Assembly: GCF_018449545.1 (NCBI RefSeq)
Contig: NZ_JAAVUR010000001.1
Coordinates: forward strand, 248,001-312,000
Direction of reading: 5' to 3'
Length of the DNA stretch: 64,000 nt
From: Granulicella sp. dw_53
GTDB lineage: Bacteria; Acidobacteriota; Terriglobia; Terriglobales; Acidobacteriaceae
The position numbers and the translations under genes were made by a program. Of this stretch, positions 9,219 to 18,023 are shown piece after piece; within the stretch, counting starts at the first letter, position 1; the number at the start of each line of letters is the position of its first letter. The notes below the pieces were generated by a model. It was not told where the DNA came from, ran no database searches, and saw only the letters and a list, made by a program, of their open reading frames with translations.

Positions 9219-9749
9219 TTAGCTTGCGCTTGGTTGAGGCCGGAAGATCTCGATCAGCAGGAGACAGGCTCCTATGACGATGCAACTGTCGGCGATGTTG
9301 AAGTCGGGCCAGTGGTAGTGGATGATCTTGACTTCGAGGAAGTCGATGACGAAGTGGTAGCGGACGCGGTCGTAGAGGTTGCCGAGCGCTCCGCCGAGGA
9401 TTAGAGCGAGTGCGACTGAGGTAAAGTTGATGGCATCGCCGGCGCGCCAGAGCATCACGAAGACGACGATAGCGGCGAAGATCGAGAAGAGGATGAGCCC
9501 ATCACGCACGACCTCGGGCGAGGTGGACTCCGAGAACATGCTGAAGGCCGCGCCTGTATTAAGAACGTGCGAGATGCGGAAGATGTTCGGGATCACGGTG
9601 ATCGCAGAGCCTGGCCTGAGGTTCCGGTCGACCAGGAACTTGGAGAAGCGGTCGATGAGAACGACGACCAGGCTAAGAGCGAGCAGAGGAGCGCGGCTCC
9701 CCCAACGGAAGACACTGGTCTTGGTGTTGAGTGCTGTGGTCGACGTCAT
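9219..9749 (-). CDS. lspA: Lipoprotein signal peptidase (signal peptidase II)
   Basis: Inner-membrane aspartyl protease that cuts the signal peptide off diacylglyceryl-prolipoproteins. The 176-residue length fits. Four hydrophobic helices are seen, and both catalytic aspartates lie in conserved boxes: GGALGNLYDRVR (near residue 125) and WPDFNIADS (near residue 153). NTGAAFSMF is the usual periplasmic motif. Its ATG shares one base with the ileS stop (TGATG), giving the common ileS-lspA coupling. About 20 N-terminal residues before the first helix are extra. Confidence 0.95.
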   Translation of the reverse strand: MTSTTALNTKTSVFRWGSRAPLLALSLVVVLIDRFSKFLVDRNLRPGSAITVIPNIFRISHVLNTGAAFSMFSESTSPEVVRDGLILFSIFAAIVVFVMLWRAGDAINFTSVALALILGGALGNLYDRVRYHFVIDFLEVKIIHYHWPDFNIADSCIVIGACLLLIEIFRPQPSAS

Positions 9750-12652
9750 CAGGCGGTCGCCTCCGAATCTACGGGCTTGGTGTACGGGGGGAAGCTGATC
9801 GCTTCGAGCGCCTCAGCGCAGCGCAGGCAGACGGTGGGGTACTTGGTCTCGTCGCCTACGTCGAGGGTGTAGCGCCAGCAACGCTCGCACTTCGTGCCAT
9901 CGGCGGCCTTAGCCTGGACGTAGAATGCCCCTTTTTCTGGAGTGCCCTCGACGACCGTCGCGTGTTGAATCGAGACTTGCGAAGCCCCGAAGATCTCCGG
10001 AAGCACCTCTTGATAGCGTTCAAAGAGCTGCTTGCTGGATTGCTCGGGGATCAAACCTTCGATCCAACCAAGCACAATCTGCGCCTCGGAAGATTTACCG
10101 ATCGTCTTTGCCGCCCGTTCCTCTTCGAGCACCTTCAGCACCTCGTCGCGCACGGTAAGAAGCCTATCCCAATCCGCTTCGATCGCGGTCACGTTGCCGG
10201 GGACGATGTCGGCGAGGTTGGGGAAGAGGGCGAGGTGGACGCTGGCCTCACGTCCTTCCACAGAGGGAAGCAGCGCCCAAACTTCATCCGCCGTGAAGCT
10301 GAGGATGGGAGCGATGAGGCGGGTAAGAGCCTCGGCGATCTGCCACAGAGCAGTCTGGGCAGACCGGCGGCCCTTGCTGTTAGGAGCGAAGGTGTAGAGA
10401 CGATCCTTGAGGACGTCGAGGTAGAGCGCGCTGAGATCCGTATTCACGAACTCGTTGAGTGCGTGGTAGGCGCGGTGGAACTCGAAGGTATCGTAGGCGG
10501 CGCGGATCTTCGCGATGAGTTCCGCGAGGCGGGCGAGGATGTACTGATCGAGCGGCTCCATCTCTCCGAAGGCGACCTTATTGGCTGCGGGGGAGAAGTC
10601 ATGCAGGTTGCCGAGCAGAAAGCGGAGCGTGTTGCGCAGCTTGCGATAGTTGTCGCTGACGCGCTGCATAAGGTTCTCGCTGGCGGCGACGTCCTCGCGG
10701 AAGTCGACGCTGGCGACCCAGAGGCGAATGATCTCGCCACCCAGACGCTTGGCGATATCGACAGGATCGACGCCGTTCCCGAGCGACTTCGAGAAGGCGC
10801 GGCCCTGCTCGTCGAGGGTCCAGCCGGAGGTCGCGACCATCTTGTACGGTGCATGCCCGCGCACGGCGACCGAGGTAAGCAGCGAGGAGTGGAACCAGCC
10901 GCGATGCTGATCTCCGCCTTCGGTGTAGAGGTCGGCTGGAGCGTGCAGCTCAGGCTCGATATCCAGGACGGCGTGCCAGCTCGATCCGGACTCGAACCAG
11001 ACGTCGAGGATGTCCATCTCTTTGCGGAACTCCGTGCCGCCGCACGAGCAGGCCGTTCCCGCGGGAAGCAGGCTCGCAGCGTCGCGGATATACCATGCGT
11101 CGGCGCTCTCCTTATGGAAGAGGTCGACGATGGACTTATTGATCGCCGGATCGTTCAGCGGAGTGTGGCACTTCTCGCAGAGGAAGACCGCGATCGGCAC
11201 ACCCCAGATGCGCTGGCGGGAGATGCACCAGTCCGGCCGGGTGGCGATCATGTTGGAGATGCGCTCTTCGCCCCACGCCGGATCCCATGTGACGTTGGCG
11301 ATCTCGTCGAGCGCGCGCTGACGGTAGGTGGTCTCCGTGCCGTCGGGCGCGAGCATCGGCTTATCCATCTCGATGAACCACTGCTCGGTGGCCCGGACGA
11401 TTACGGGATTATGGCAGCGCCAGCAGTGAGGGTAGGAGTGCTCGATGGCGGTGGCGCTGAGGAGCGCACCGTGCTCGCGCAGGATCTCGATGATGACGGG
11501 GTTGGATTTGAAGACGGTCAGGTCTTCGTAGGGCATCCCGTTGGTGTTGCGCTGGCGTCCGGCGTTATCCACGTACTGCAGATCGGGCAGGTTGTAGCGT
11601 GCCCCGGTGGCGAAGTCGTCGACGCCGTGGGCGGGCGAGGTGTGGACTGCGCCGGTGCCCTGGTCGGCGGTGACGTAGGAGGCGAGGACGCCGAGGATGC
11701 TGCGCTCTAGAAAGGGGTGCTGGAAGGTGACGCGGTCGAGCATCTCGCCCTTGAAGCGGGCGACCTCGGTGGCGTCCAGCAGATCACAGGCCTCTTTGAC
11801 GGAGGCCGCGAGCAAGTCGGCGACGATGTAGACGTTGCCGTCGGTGTTCTTGAGGGCGACGTACTCCATCTCCGGATTGAAGGCGACAGCCTGCGAGGCG
11901 GGGATCGTCCAGGGAGTCGTCGTCCAGATGATGGTGTAGACGGACTGGCCCGCGAGCGCCGGGTCGATCGCGTCGGGATCGCTGGTGAGCTTATAGCGGA
12001 TGTAGACGCTGGGGCTGGTGTGCTGCTCGTACTCGACCTCGGCTTCAGCGAGCGCGGTACGGTCGTGGATGCACCAGTAGACGGGCTTGAGGCCTTTGTA
12101 GACGAAGCCCTTCTCGAAGAAGTCGTAGAAGGTCTCCACGATGCTGGCCTCGTAGGCGAAGGACATGGTGAGGTAGGGGTCGTTCCAGCGGCCAAAGACC
12201 CCGATGCGCTCGAACTGGGATCGCTGGAGGTCGACGTACTTCTGGGCGTACTCGCGACAGGCGCGGCGGACGGCGACCGGATCCATCTCCAGCTTCTTGC
12301 GGCCGAGCTGTTCGTCGACTTTGATCTCGATGGGGAGACCGTGGCAGTCCCAGCCCGGGACAAAGGGGGCGTCGAAGCCGGCCATGGTCTTGGTCTTGAC
12401 CACGAAGTCTTTAATGCACTTGTTCAGGGCGTGGCCCAGGTGAATGGCTCCGTTGGCGTAGGGCGGCCCGTCGTGGAGGATGTACTTCGGGGATCCGGCG
12501 CGGGCGGCGCGAATCTGGGCGTAGAGGTCCTGTTCCTGCCAGGCGGCGAGGCGGGCGGGCTCGTTCTGGGGCAGATTGGCCTTCATGGCGAAGGAGGTCT
12601 GCGGGAGGTTCAGGGTAGACTTGAGTGCCTTTGGTTCCGGTGCTTCCGACAT
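9749..12652 (-). CDS. ileS: Isoleucyl-tRNA synthetase
   Basis: Class I aminoacyl-tRNA synthetase that charges tRNA-Ile and edits valine; cytoplasmic. It is 967 residues, as for the bacterial type. The HIGH box reads HLGH in GAIHLGHALNK near residue 70; the KMSKS box reads FSKSLGN near residue 620. The editing domain has TTPWTIPAS and the GTGAVHTSPAHG motif. A C-terminal zinc knuckle (CERCW...CLRC) closes the protein. It is first gene of the leftward string, with 324 bp of upstream sequence. No T-box leader is visible. Confidence 0.97.
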   Translation of the reverse strand: MSEAPEPKALKSTLNLPQTSFAMKANLPQNEPARLAAWQEQDLYAQIRAARAGSPKYILHDGPPYANGAIHLGHALNKCIKDFVVKTKTMAGFDAPFVPGWDCHGLPIEIKVDEQLGRKKLEMDPVAVRRACREYAQKYVDLQRSQFERIGVFGRWNDPYLTMSFAYEASIVETFYDFFEKGFVYKGLKPVYWCIHDRTALAEAEVEYEQHTSPSVYIRYKLTSDPDAIDPALAGQSVYTIIWTTTPWTIPASQAVAFNPEMEYVALKNTDGNVYIVADLLAASVKEACDLLDATEVARFKGEMLDRVTFQHPFLERSILGVLASYVTADQGTGAVHTSPAHGVDDFATGARYNLPDLQYVDNAGRQRNTNGMPYEDLTVFKSNPVIIEILREHGALLSATAIEHSYPHCWRCHNPVIVRATEQWFIEMDKPMLAPDGTETTYRQRALDEIANVTWDPAWGEERISNMIATRPDWCISRQRIWGVPIAVFLCEKCHTPLNDPAINKSIVDLFHKESADAWYIRDAASLLPAGTACSCGGTEFRKEMDILDVWFESGSSWHAVLDIEPELHAPADLYTEGGDQHRGWFHSSLLTSVAVRGHAPYKMVATSGWTLDEQGRAFSKSLGNGVDPVDIAKRLGGEIIRLWVASVDFREDVAASENLMQRVSDNYRKLRNTLRFLLGNLHDFSPAANKVAFGEMEPLDQYILARLAELIAKIRAAYDTFEFHRAYHALNEFVNTDLSALYLDVLKDRLYTFAPNSKGRRSAQTALWQIAEALTRLIAPILSFTADEVWALLPSVEGREASVHLALFPNLADIVPGNVTAIEADWDRLLTVRDEVLKVLEEERAAKTIGKSSEAQIVLGWIEGLIPEQSSKQLFERYQEVLPEIFGASQVSIQHATVVEGTPEKGAFYVQAKAADGTKCERCWRYTLDVGDETKYPTVCLRCAEALEAISFPPYTKPVDSEATA

Positions 12653-12976
12653 TCGTTCCTCGTAGATACTGGTAGGCCTGGACGGAGATGCTTACAGGCC
12701 GGGTTGAGCTTAATGCCAAACCTCTATTGTAGCCGCCCGAATGGGCAATAAAATGTGCACGGGGGATACTTCCGGCGGAGCAACTGCGTCAAACGCAAAT
12801 GAGCACACGCTCGTGAAACTTTGTAGAATGTATTGGGAGCCAGATGCAGTGCGCCGCAACAGAAATAAAACCGGCGAAAGACCGGAGACGTACGTAATCT
12901 TTAGAGCGGCCACACACAAACGAGATGGGGCTGGCAGAGGGGCAACCTGAACCTTTACCGCCGAGGCAGACTGCAT
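12653..12976. other. Gap between divergent ileS and the TonB-family gene
   Basis: This 324-bp gap between two divergent genes must hold promoters for both. I see a TACAAT-like hexamer on the minus strand near 12730 but no matching -35 box, and no stem-loop resembling a T-box. No open frame in it looks coding. Confidence 0.5.
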
Positions 12977-13942
12977 ATGGCGAACACGTTGTTGACACCA
13001 CCGGAGACAGACCCCAGCCGCGGAACACCGCAACTCCACGGTGGAGATGCGCCAAGTTTAGGTGAAATCAAAGAAGAGGGAGTCTTTGGCTCTCTCTGGA
13101 GCAGTGTGCGGGATGTCTTCTTCCCGGTAAAGCTTCCTCCGCTGGTCTTGGAGTCGAAGCCCATCGCCGTCGTGGACCGCATGGCGGTCAAGCGCGATCC
13201 GAAGTCGACCGCGGTAGCCGTGGTGGTGCATGCGCTGGTCATCGGTTTAATTGCCTGGATGCTGGCAAAGCATGTCTCAATGGGGACGAAGGCCGTAACG
13301 ACTTTGGTTCCAGTGGAGCTGTTGACCCCGCCGCCCGCACCGCCCAAGGCGCAGTCCATGGGTGGAGGCGGTGGCCAGAGAGGTCCGACTCCGGTAACCA
13401 AGGGTACCCCGCCGAAGTTCAGCGAACAGCAGATCGTTCCGCCCAAGGCCCCTCCGCTCGAGGAGCCGAAGATCAAGATCGCTCCGACCATCGAGGTTCA
13501 GAAGGACGTCAAGATGGCCAGCAGTCTGCCGCAGATCGGCGTGGCAAACTCTCCTATCGTAGGAATGTCGATGGGGAACGGAAGTGGAACCGGGTTGGGT
13601 TCGGGCAATGGCTCGGGGCTTGGGCCGGGTTCGGGCGGCAATACCGGCGGTGGACCGCGGCGTATCGGCGGCGGCGTATCGGCTCCCCAGGTGATCCACG
13701 AAGTCGAGCCTGAGTTCTCCGAAGAGGCTCGTAAAGCGAAGGTCGCCGGCAATGTACTGGTGAATCTCTGGGTCGACACCAACGGCAATCCGAGCCACGT
13801 CCGTGTGATCCGAGGTGTAGGGATGGGGCTGGACGAAAAGGCCATCGAGGCGGTTCGACAGTACAAGTTCCGGCCAGCGATGGAGAACGGCAAGCCAGTT
13901 CTGGTCGAATTGAATATCGAAGTCAACTTCCAGATCTTCTAA
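12977..13942 (+). CDS. TonB-family energy transducer
   Basis: Links proton-motive force at the inner membrane to outer-membrane transporters. The 321-residue product has a cytoplasmic N-terminus of about 75 residues, one membrane helix (STAVAVVVHALVIGLIAWML, near 76-95), a Pro-rich linker (PPPAPPKAQ), a Gly/Ser-rich spacer (GNGSGTGLGSGNGSGLGPGSG near 200-220) and a C-terminal TonB domain from about residue 235 (PEFSEEARKAKVAGNVLVNLWV, then RVIRGVGMGLDEKAIEAVRQYKFRPA). The long N-terminal cytoplasmic part is unlike E. coli TonB, where the helix starts at once. No ExbB/ExbD genes are next to it. Confidence 0.87.
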   Translation: MANTLLTPPETDPSRGTPQLHGGDAPSLGEIKEEGVFGSLWSSVRDVFFPVKLPPLVLESKPIAVVDRMAVKRDPKSTAVAVVVHALVIGLIAWMLAKHVSMGTKAVTTLVPVELLTPPPAPPKAQSMGGGGGQRGPTPVTKGTPPKFSEQQIVPPKAPPLEEPKIKIAPTIEVQKDVKMASSLPQIGVANSPIVGMSMGNGSGTGLGSGNGSGLGPGSGGNTGGGPRRIGGGVSAPQVIHEVEPEFSEEARKAKVAGNVLVNLWVDTNGNPSHVRVIRGVGMGLDEKAIEAVRQYKFRPAMENGKPVLVELNIEVNFQIF

Positions 13943-14040
13943 CTGGCAAACTGACGACGGAGTTTCGATATCGGTTCCCATTACGTTAGCAACTGAAACG
14001 GTTAGCTTAACACAGCTCTTCAATTGATTGTGATATCTAA

Positions 14041-14079
14041 AGTTATGGCGTGTCTCTCTACAGGAGGCACGCCATAACT
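14041..14079. other. Long inverted repeat between convergent genes
   Basis: AGTTATGGCGTG and CACGCCATAACT form a 12-bp arm pair, extended by CTC/GAG around a 7-nt loop. It lies between the TonB-family gene and the CYTH gene, which converge here. Neither side has a T tract, so it is a terminator-like hairpin at best. Confidence 0.55.
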
Positions 14080-14094
14080 GTCTTGATGGAGCTC

Positions 14095-14712
14095 CTAAAA
14101 AGAAGCGAGAGCAGGCGCACCGACCTCTGCAAACGTCAGGTTCTCGGCAGGACTGCCGGTACGTTTCTTCCAATCGAGGAAGAGCTTGCCGTAGCTATCA
14201 GTAAGGCAGGTCGAGGGATCGATGCCAAGGTCCTCAAGGGTGCGGTCGATCCACGCCGTAGGACCTTCGAGTTCAGCCCAGGTCCCGATAGGGGTCTCGT
14301 CCAGAACCAGATGAGCCATGGTGGGATTGTCGGGATCGATCGGGTGGGACCACTCAGAGCGGTACTTCTCATAGATGAAGGCGGGCGCGTAGCCAAGTTG
14401 CTGAAAGATCTCGGCGAGCGCGGCGGCTTCGCCCACGACCGTCTCGGTCTCGATGCGGACCTTGTAGCGGGTCGTATCGACAGGATCTTCCGGCCCCGGA
14501 CGGCGCTTATGCGTGACCGTACAGACCGCCCCATACTGCCGGATGCGGAGGATATGCTTCCGCGCGAGCAGATCGCGGGCAGCGGTGTCGTAGAGGGTGT
14601 TGTGCTCGAAGGTGCGTGGGGTATCGAGGTGAAAGCCGAGACTGGGGAGTCGAGACTGGAAGGCTGCCGGATCGGAGACGGGAAACTTTAGTTCGATCTC
14701 TGCGCTCTGCAT
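14095..14712 (-). CDS. CYTH-domain protein (class IV adenylate cyclase / triphosphate hydrolase type)
   Basis: CYTH proteins bind triphosphates with metal inside an eight-strand tunnel; members are class IV adenylate cyclases, thiamine triphosphatases or inorganic triphosphatases. The diagnostic EIELKF sits at residues 5-10 of the chosen start (ATG 14710-14712, MQSAEIELKFPV). Further charged strand motifs follow: HILRIRQYG, VTHKRR, RYKVRIETET, YEKYRSEW, LVLDETPIGTWAELEG. The frame stays open another 80 codons upstream, but that part is not CYTH-like and would place extra residues before the first strand. The 205-residue length fits class IV cyclases. The exact substrate cannot be told. Confidence 0.82.
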   Translation of the reverse strand: MQSAEIELKFPVSDPAAFQSRLPSLGFHLDTPRTFEHNTLYDTAARDLLARKHILRIRQYGAVCTVTHKRRPGPEDPVDTTRYKVRIETETVVGEAAALAEIFQQLGYAPAFIYEKYRSEWSHPIDPDNPTMAHLVLDETPIGTWAELEGPTAWIDRTLEDLGIDPSTCLTDSYGKLFLDWKKRTGSPAENLTFAEVGAPALASF

Positions 14713-14806
14713 GGGTGGAGTATACGGCGGTGTCGCGGTGTAAAACTGGACTATTCGAAGGAATCGCCCGAATTTGCGCAGATTTTTGCATGAGACGAAT
14801 CGATCT

Positions 14807-15832
14807 CTAGTGTGCTCGAGCCGCCTTTTCAAGCCGGTCCCGAATAGCCAGCCCCAGACCCTCGGCAGCAGGCAGCGGGCACAGGATGACCGTAACCGCA
14901 CGCGAGTCCAGCTCCCGAAGGCCGCTAAAGAGCGAATGAGCCAAGCCAGAAGCATCCTGCCAGGACTCCCAGGGAAAGACCTCGACGTCGCCTACGGAAG
15001 GAATCGTCCAGCCCGCAGGAAGCATGACCCCCAGCTTCTCGGTAGCAGCCAGCTCCGTAATGCGTGCACGAAGCTCCACCTCATCCGCCACCAGGATGAG
15101 CCGGGCACGCGGCGCATAGTGACGAATCCCGACGCCGGGCGATGGCAGCGACTCGGGCGCAGCCTCCACAGCCGCCGGCTTGAAGAGAGTCACCGGACCA
15201 GCCACCGCCTCGATCATGGCGGGCGTGATCGCTCCAGGACGATAAAGGACCATCCCGTCAGGATCCAGCACCGTGGACTCCAGACCCACGCTGGTAGGCC
15301 CACCGTCCAGCACCGCGTCGATGCGGCGATCGAGATCCTCCAACACATGAGCGGCGGTAGTAGGACTGGTATGCCCGAAGCGGTTAGCGCTGGGTGCAGC
15401 CAGCGGCAGCCCAGCGGCGCGAAGGAGCGCCAGAGCCAGAGGATGAGAAGGCATCCGCACGCCCACCAGGGGGCGGCCAGCAGTGACCGCATCGGGGACG
15501 ATGGACGTGCGAGGCAGAAGCAGCGTAAGCGGCCCCGGCCAGAACGTAGCAATCAAAGCCTCAGCCCGGGGAGTAAGGACGGCAACCCGCTCCAACATCG
15601 CACCATCGCTCACATGAACGATCAGCGGGTCCCACGAAGGCCGCTGCTTGGCGGCGAAGATCCCAGCAACGGCAGCGGCATCAAGCGCATTAGCCGCAAG
15701 CCCGTAGACCGTCTCGGTAGGAAAAGCCACGGTACCACCGCCGCGCAGAATCGTGGCAGCGCGTTCGACCGCCTCCTCGGCTTGGGAACCCGGCTGGGTC
15801 GCGTCCAGGCGCTCCGTGGTCAAGGCGGTCAT
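14807..15832 (-). CDS. Threonylcarbamoyl-AMP synthase (Sua5/YrdC/YwlC family)
   Basis: Makes threonylcarbamoyl-adenylate from Thr, bicarbonate and ATP for the t6A37 modification of ANN-decoding tRNAs. The 341 residues contain an N-terminal YrdC domain (GGTVAFPTETVYGLAANALD near 31-50, KQRPSWDPLIVHV, PSANRFGHTSPTTAAHV) and a C-terminal Sua5 domain from about residue 215 (SPGVGIRHYAPRARL), so it is the long two-domain Sua5 form rather than short TsaC. It overlaps holB by four bases (ATGA) and is probably co-transcribed with it. Confidence 0.92.
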   Translation of the reverse strand: MTALTTERLDATQPGSQAEEAVERAATILRGGGTVAFPTETVYGLAANALDAAAVAGIFAAKQRPSWDPLIVHVSDGAMLERVAVLTPRAEALIATFWPGPLTLLLPRTSIVPDAVTAGRPLVGVRMPSHPLALALLRAAGLPLAAPSANRFGHTSPTTAAHVLEDLDRRIDAVLDGGPTSVGLESTVLDPDGMVLYRPGAITPAMIEAVAGPVTLFKPAAVEAAPESLPSPGVGIRHYAPRARLILVADEVELRARITELAATEKLGVMLPAGWTIPSVGDVEVFPWESWQDASGLAHSLFSGLRELDSRAVTVILCPLPAAEGLGLAIRDRLEKAARAH

Positions 15833-16959
15833 CGGGCGGCGTTAGTGAGCTGCGTCGCAAAGGAGTCGAGGGAGAGCGAACGCAGCAGATTCCGGCGCAT
15901 TCCGCTATACACCTGGTCGAGACCGCGGGAGGCCTGCTCGATCCACGCGAAGTTCAGCACCTGGGAGAGGCGGTCGAGGTCAGCCCGCAGATCCGTATTG
16001 CGCACGAGTTCAGGAGTTCCGGAGTTGAGATAGAGCAGATCTTCGAGAATAAGCGAGAGAGCGCGCAGCAGCGCAGAGGTCTTCTGCTGTCCCTCAGCCC
16101 CCGCCCGGTAAGTCTCAGTCATCTTGAAGAGCGCGGTGTGGTCAGGCTCAGCCGCCGCGTTGCGCAGCAGCAGAAGCGCATCCGCACGCGCGGCGATATA
16201 GGTCTCCAGATCGAAGTCAAGCGCCTTCCCCGCCGCCCCTTGCGACAGGCGTGCAATCAGCGAGCGCTGTTTGGGCGCAACGTCCGGCCGGCGGTCGGCG
16301 AGAAACATCTCGATCTCTTCGAGCGGCAGAGCGCCCAGCCGAACCGTCGCGCAGCGCGAGCGAATGGTCGGCAGAAGCTCTCCCGGATTCTCAGCCAACA
16401 GGATAAGGTGCACAGTGGCCGGCGGCTCTTCCAGCAACTTGAGAAGCGAGTTGGCGGCCTCCTTCATAAAGCTGGAGGCGGTCAGGATGAAGATCTTGCG
16501 CGGAGCCTCGGAGGGCAGGCGCTGGGCCCGCTGGATGAGCGTCCGGATCTGGCCGAGTTTGATGAGCAACTGCGGCGGATCGGGCGGCACGATCAGCACA
16601 TCCGGGTGGGGCTGGATGAGAACTCGCGTTTCCTTCTTATCGGTCTCGCGCAGATCCTCGCGGGCCGCAACCGCCGTGGCGACCTGCTCGTCGAGGTCGG
16701 CAGCACTGGCGATACGGGTGCAGTTCGAGCAGACGCCGCAGAAAGAGGCCAGAGACTGGCCATTGGACCAGTGGTCGCGCGGCTGCCGTTCGCACTCCAC
16801 CGCCATCGCGAGCATCAGCGCCAGAGTATATTTGCCTGCCCCCGAGGGGCCACTGATGAGCAGAGAGTGGGGAAGGCGGCCAGCGGCAATCGCCGTGCGC
16901 AGGTGCTCGACAGCAACGGAGTTCCCGAGGAAGTCGTTAAAGGTGGCTGGCGGCGGCAT
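15829..16959 (-). CDS. holB: DNA polymerase III delta-prime subunit
   Basis: Clamp-loader AAA+ subunit, cytoplasmic. The start chosen is ATG at 16957-16959 (MPPPATFNDFLGN), behind a GGAGAG Shine-Dalgarno, giving 376 residues; the frame is open further upstream but that part does not resemble the family. The P-loop reads GPSGAGKYT, a zinc module CGVCSNCTRI follows, and the sensor region has LLKLLEEPPATVHLILLAENPGELLPTIRSRC, with the SRC motif of clamp-loader subunits. It overlaps the tsaC-type gene downstream. Confidence 0.9.
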   Translation of the reverse strand: MPPPATFNDFLGNSVAVEHLRTAIAAGRLPHSLLISGPSGAGKYTLALMLAMAVECERQPRDHWSNGQSLASFCGVCSNCTRIASAADLDEQVATAVAAREDLRETDKKETRVLIQPHPDVLIVPPDPPQLLIKLGQIRTLIQRAQRLPSEAPRKIFILTASSFMKEAANSLLKLLEEPPATVHLILLAENPGELLPTIRSRCATVRLGALPLEEIEMFLADRRPDVAPKQRSLIARLSQGAAGKALDFDLETYIAARADALLLLRNAAAEPDHTALFKMTETYRAGAEGQQKTSALLRALSLILEDLLYLNSGTPELVRNTDLRADLDRLSQVLNFAWIEQASRGLDQVYSGMRRNLLRSLSLDSFATQLTNAAR

Positions 16960-17075
16960 TCTCTCTCCTCTCTGCGGCAGTCCAATCGTGCGAAGCCACC
17001 CGTCCAGAATACCGGATCGGAGGAGCGGTTCCATTAACCACCGGCAGTCGCTTCTCCGAAGCCGCATCAATGCCG

Positions 17076-17333
17076 CTAGAAGCGGCCAGGATACTGACCG
17101 AGCAGGCCATGGAGGACGCCTCCAAAGACTACAGCGATGATGGCGCCAACGATCAGCAGCAGCACCCAAAGGATGATGGCCGCGGGAATGGCCGCGATCA
17201 TCCACTTGATCATGAAGAGGCACATCGCTCCGATGGACATATTGATATCGGTGATGACAACCGGTTGAGGTGAGAGAGGCGTCATGGTGAAGGACGTCGC
17301 GGAGGGCGTAGGCACTGGCGGAAGGGTAGACAT
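17076..17333 (-). CDS. Small membrane protein of unknown function
   Basis: Not recognised. The likely start is ATG at 17331-17333 (MSTLPPVPTPSATSF), giving 85 residues: a Pro/Ser/Thr-rich N-terminus of about 35 residues, then a hydrophobic hairpin (AMCLFMIKWMIAAIPAAIILWVLLLIVGAIIAVVFGG). A frame extension further upstream overlaps the Hsp15-like gene in antisense and is not credible. It is divergent from the Hsp15-like gene, 54 bp apart. Confidence 0.55.
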   Translation of the reverse strand: MSTLPPVPTPSATSFTMTPLSPQPVVITDINMSIGAMCLFMIKWMIAAIPAAIILWVLLLIVGAIIAVVFGGVLHGLLGQYPGRF

Positions 17334-17387
17334 GGCCGAAGTATACGGAGGGTGGCTGCCAAACGGGCGTTTATACGAGAATGAGAT

Positions 17388-17765
17388 ATGAGTTCTGTAC
17401 GGATGGATAAGTGGCTTTGGGCGGCGCGATTCTTCAAGACGCGTGCGCTGGCGTCGCGGGCTTGCGAGCTCGGAAGAGTCGAGTCGAATCAGCAGACGGC
17501 CAAGGCCTCCCGCATCGTGAAGCTGGGAGACATGCTGCAGATCACCAATGAGGGAGGGATCTTCTCGATAGAGGTCCTCATGCTGAGCGAGGTCAGGGGA
17601 TCGGCCGCGGTGGCGCAGGGCATGTATCGCGAATCGGCCGAGAGCAAGGAACTTCGGCTGAAGGTAGCGGAGGAGCGGAAAGCCATGCTGCAGGGAGACG
17701 GCGTAACCGAGGGCAGACCCTCGAAGCGCGACCGGCGACTCATCCATCGCTTCCGGGGCCGCTAG
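17388..17765 (+). CDS. hslR: S4-domain RNA-binding protein, Hsp15-like
   Basis: Binds structured RNA; E. coli Hsp15 rescues stalled 50S-nascent chain-tRNA complexes. The 125 residues start with the S4 domain (MDKWLWAARFFKTRALASRACELGRV, residues 6-31; KASRIVKLGDMLQI near 39-52) and end in a basic tail (RPSKRDRRLIHRFRGR), just as in Hsp15. The start is ATG 17388; a second Met at codon 6 would also fit. Confidence 0.85.
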   Translation: MSSVRMDKWLWAARFFKTRALASRACELGRVESNQQTAKASRIVKLGDMLQITNEGGIFSIEVLMLSEVRGSAAVAQGMYRESAESKELRLKVAEERKAMLQGDGVTEGRPSKRDRRLIHRFRGR

Positions 17766-18023
17766 CATCCAGGGCTGGAAAGATCGTTTCCCCTTATGGG
17801 CAAACCTTTGATAGCGTCGTTCTTTCCAGAACTCTTCAAGATACTTCCGATTATCCTTCTCCTTCGGGGAGTATGCCGGCCACCGGAGGGTACGACTCTC
17901 TGCAATTGACCCATCGGGCGGAAGTCGTTGGGGGGAGCCAAATTGACCCCTTCGGAGCATGCATGCTCTAATTGCGCCCTGCTCGACTTAGAACGATTTT
18001 AACGTTCCTCAGGAGGAGTTTGC

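Noticed and set aside
9731..11710. Long rightward open frame of 659 codons
   Set aside because: It is antisense to ileS, has no recognisable domain and has the Glu/Val/Gly bias typical of the reverse frame of GC-rich genes.
12653..12976. T-box riboswitch before ileS
   Set aside because: I found no antiterminator bulge sequence (TGGNACC type) or terminator in the gap.
14713..14955. 80-codon upstream extension of the CYTH gene
   Set aside because: The extension does not resemble the family and would precede the EIELKF strand by 80 residues.
17334..17960. Leftward extension of the small membrane protein
   Set aside because: It would run antisense through the Hsp15-like gene, and the added residues match nothing I know.
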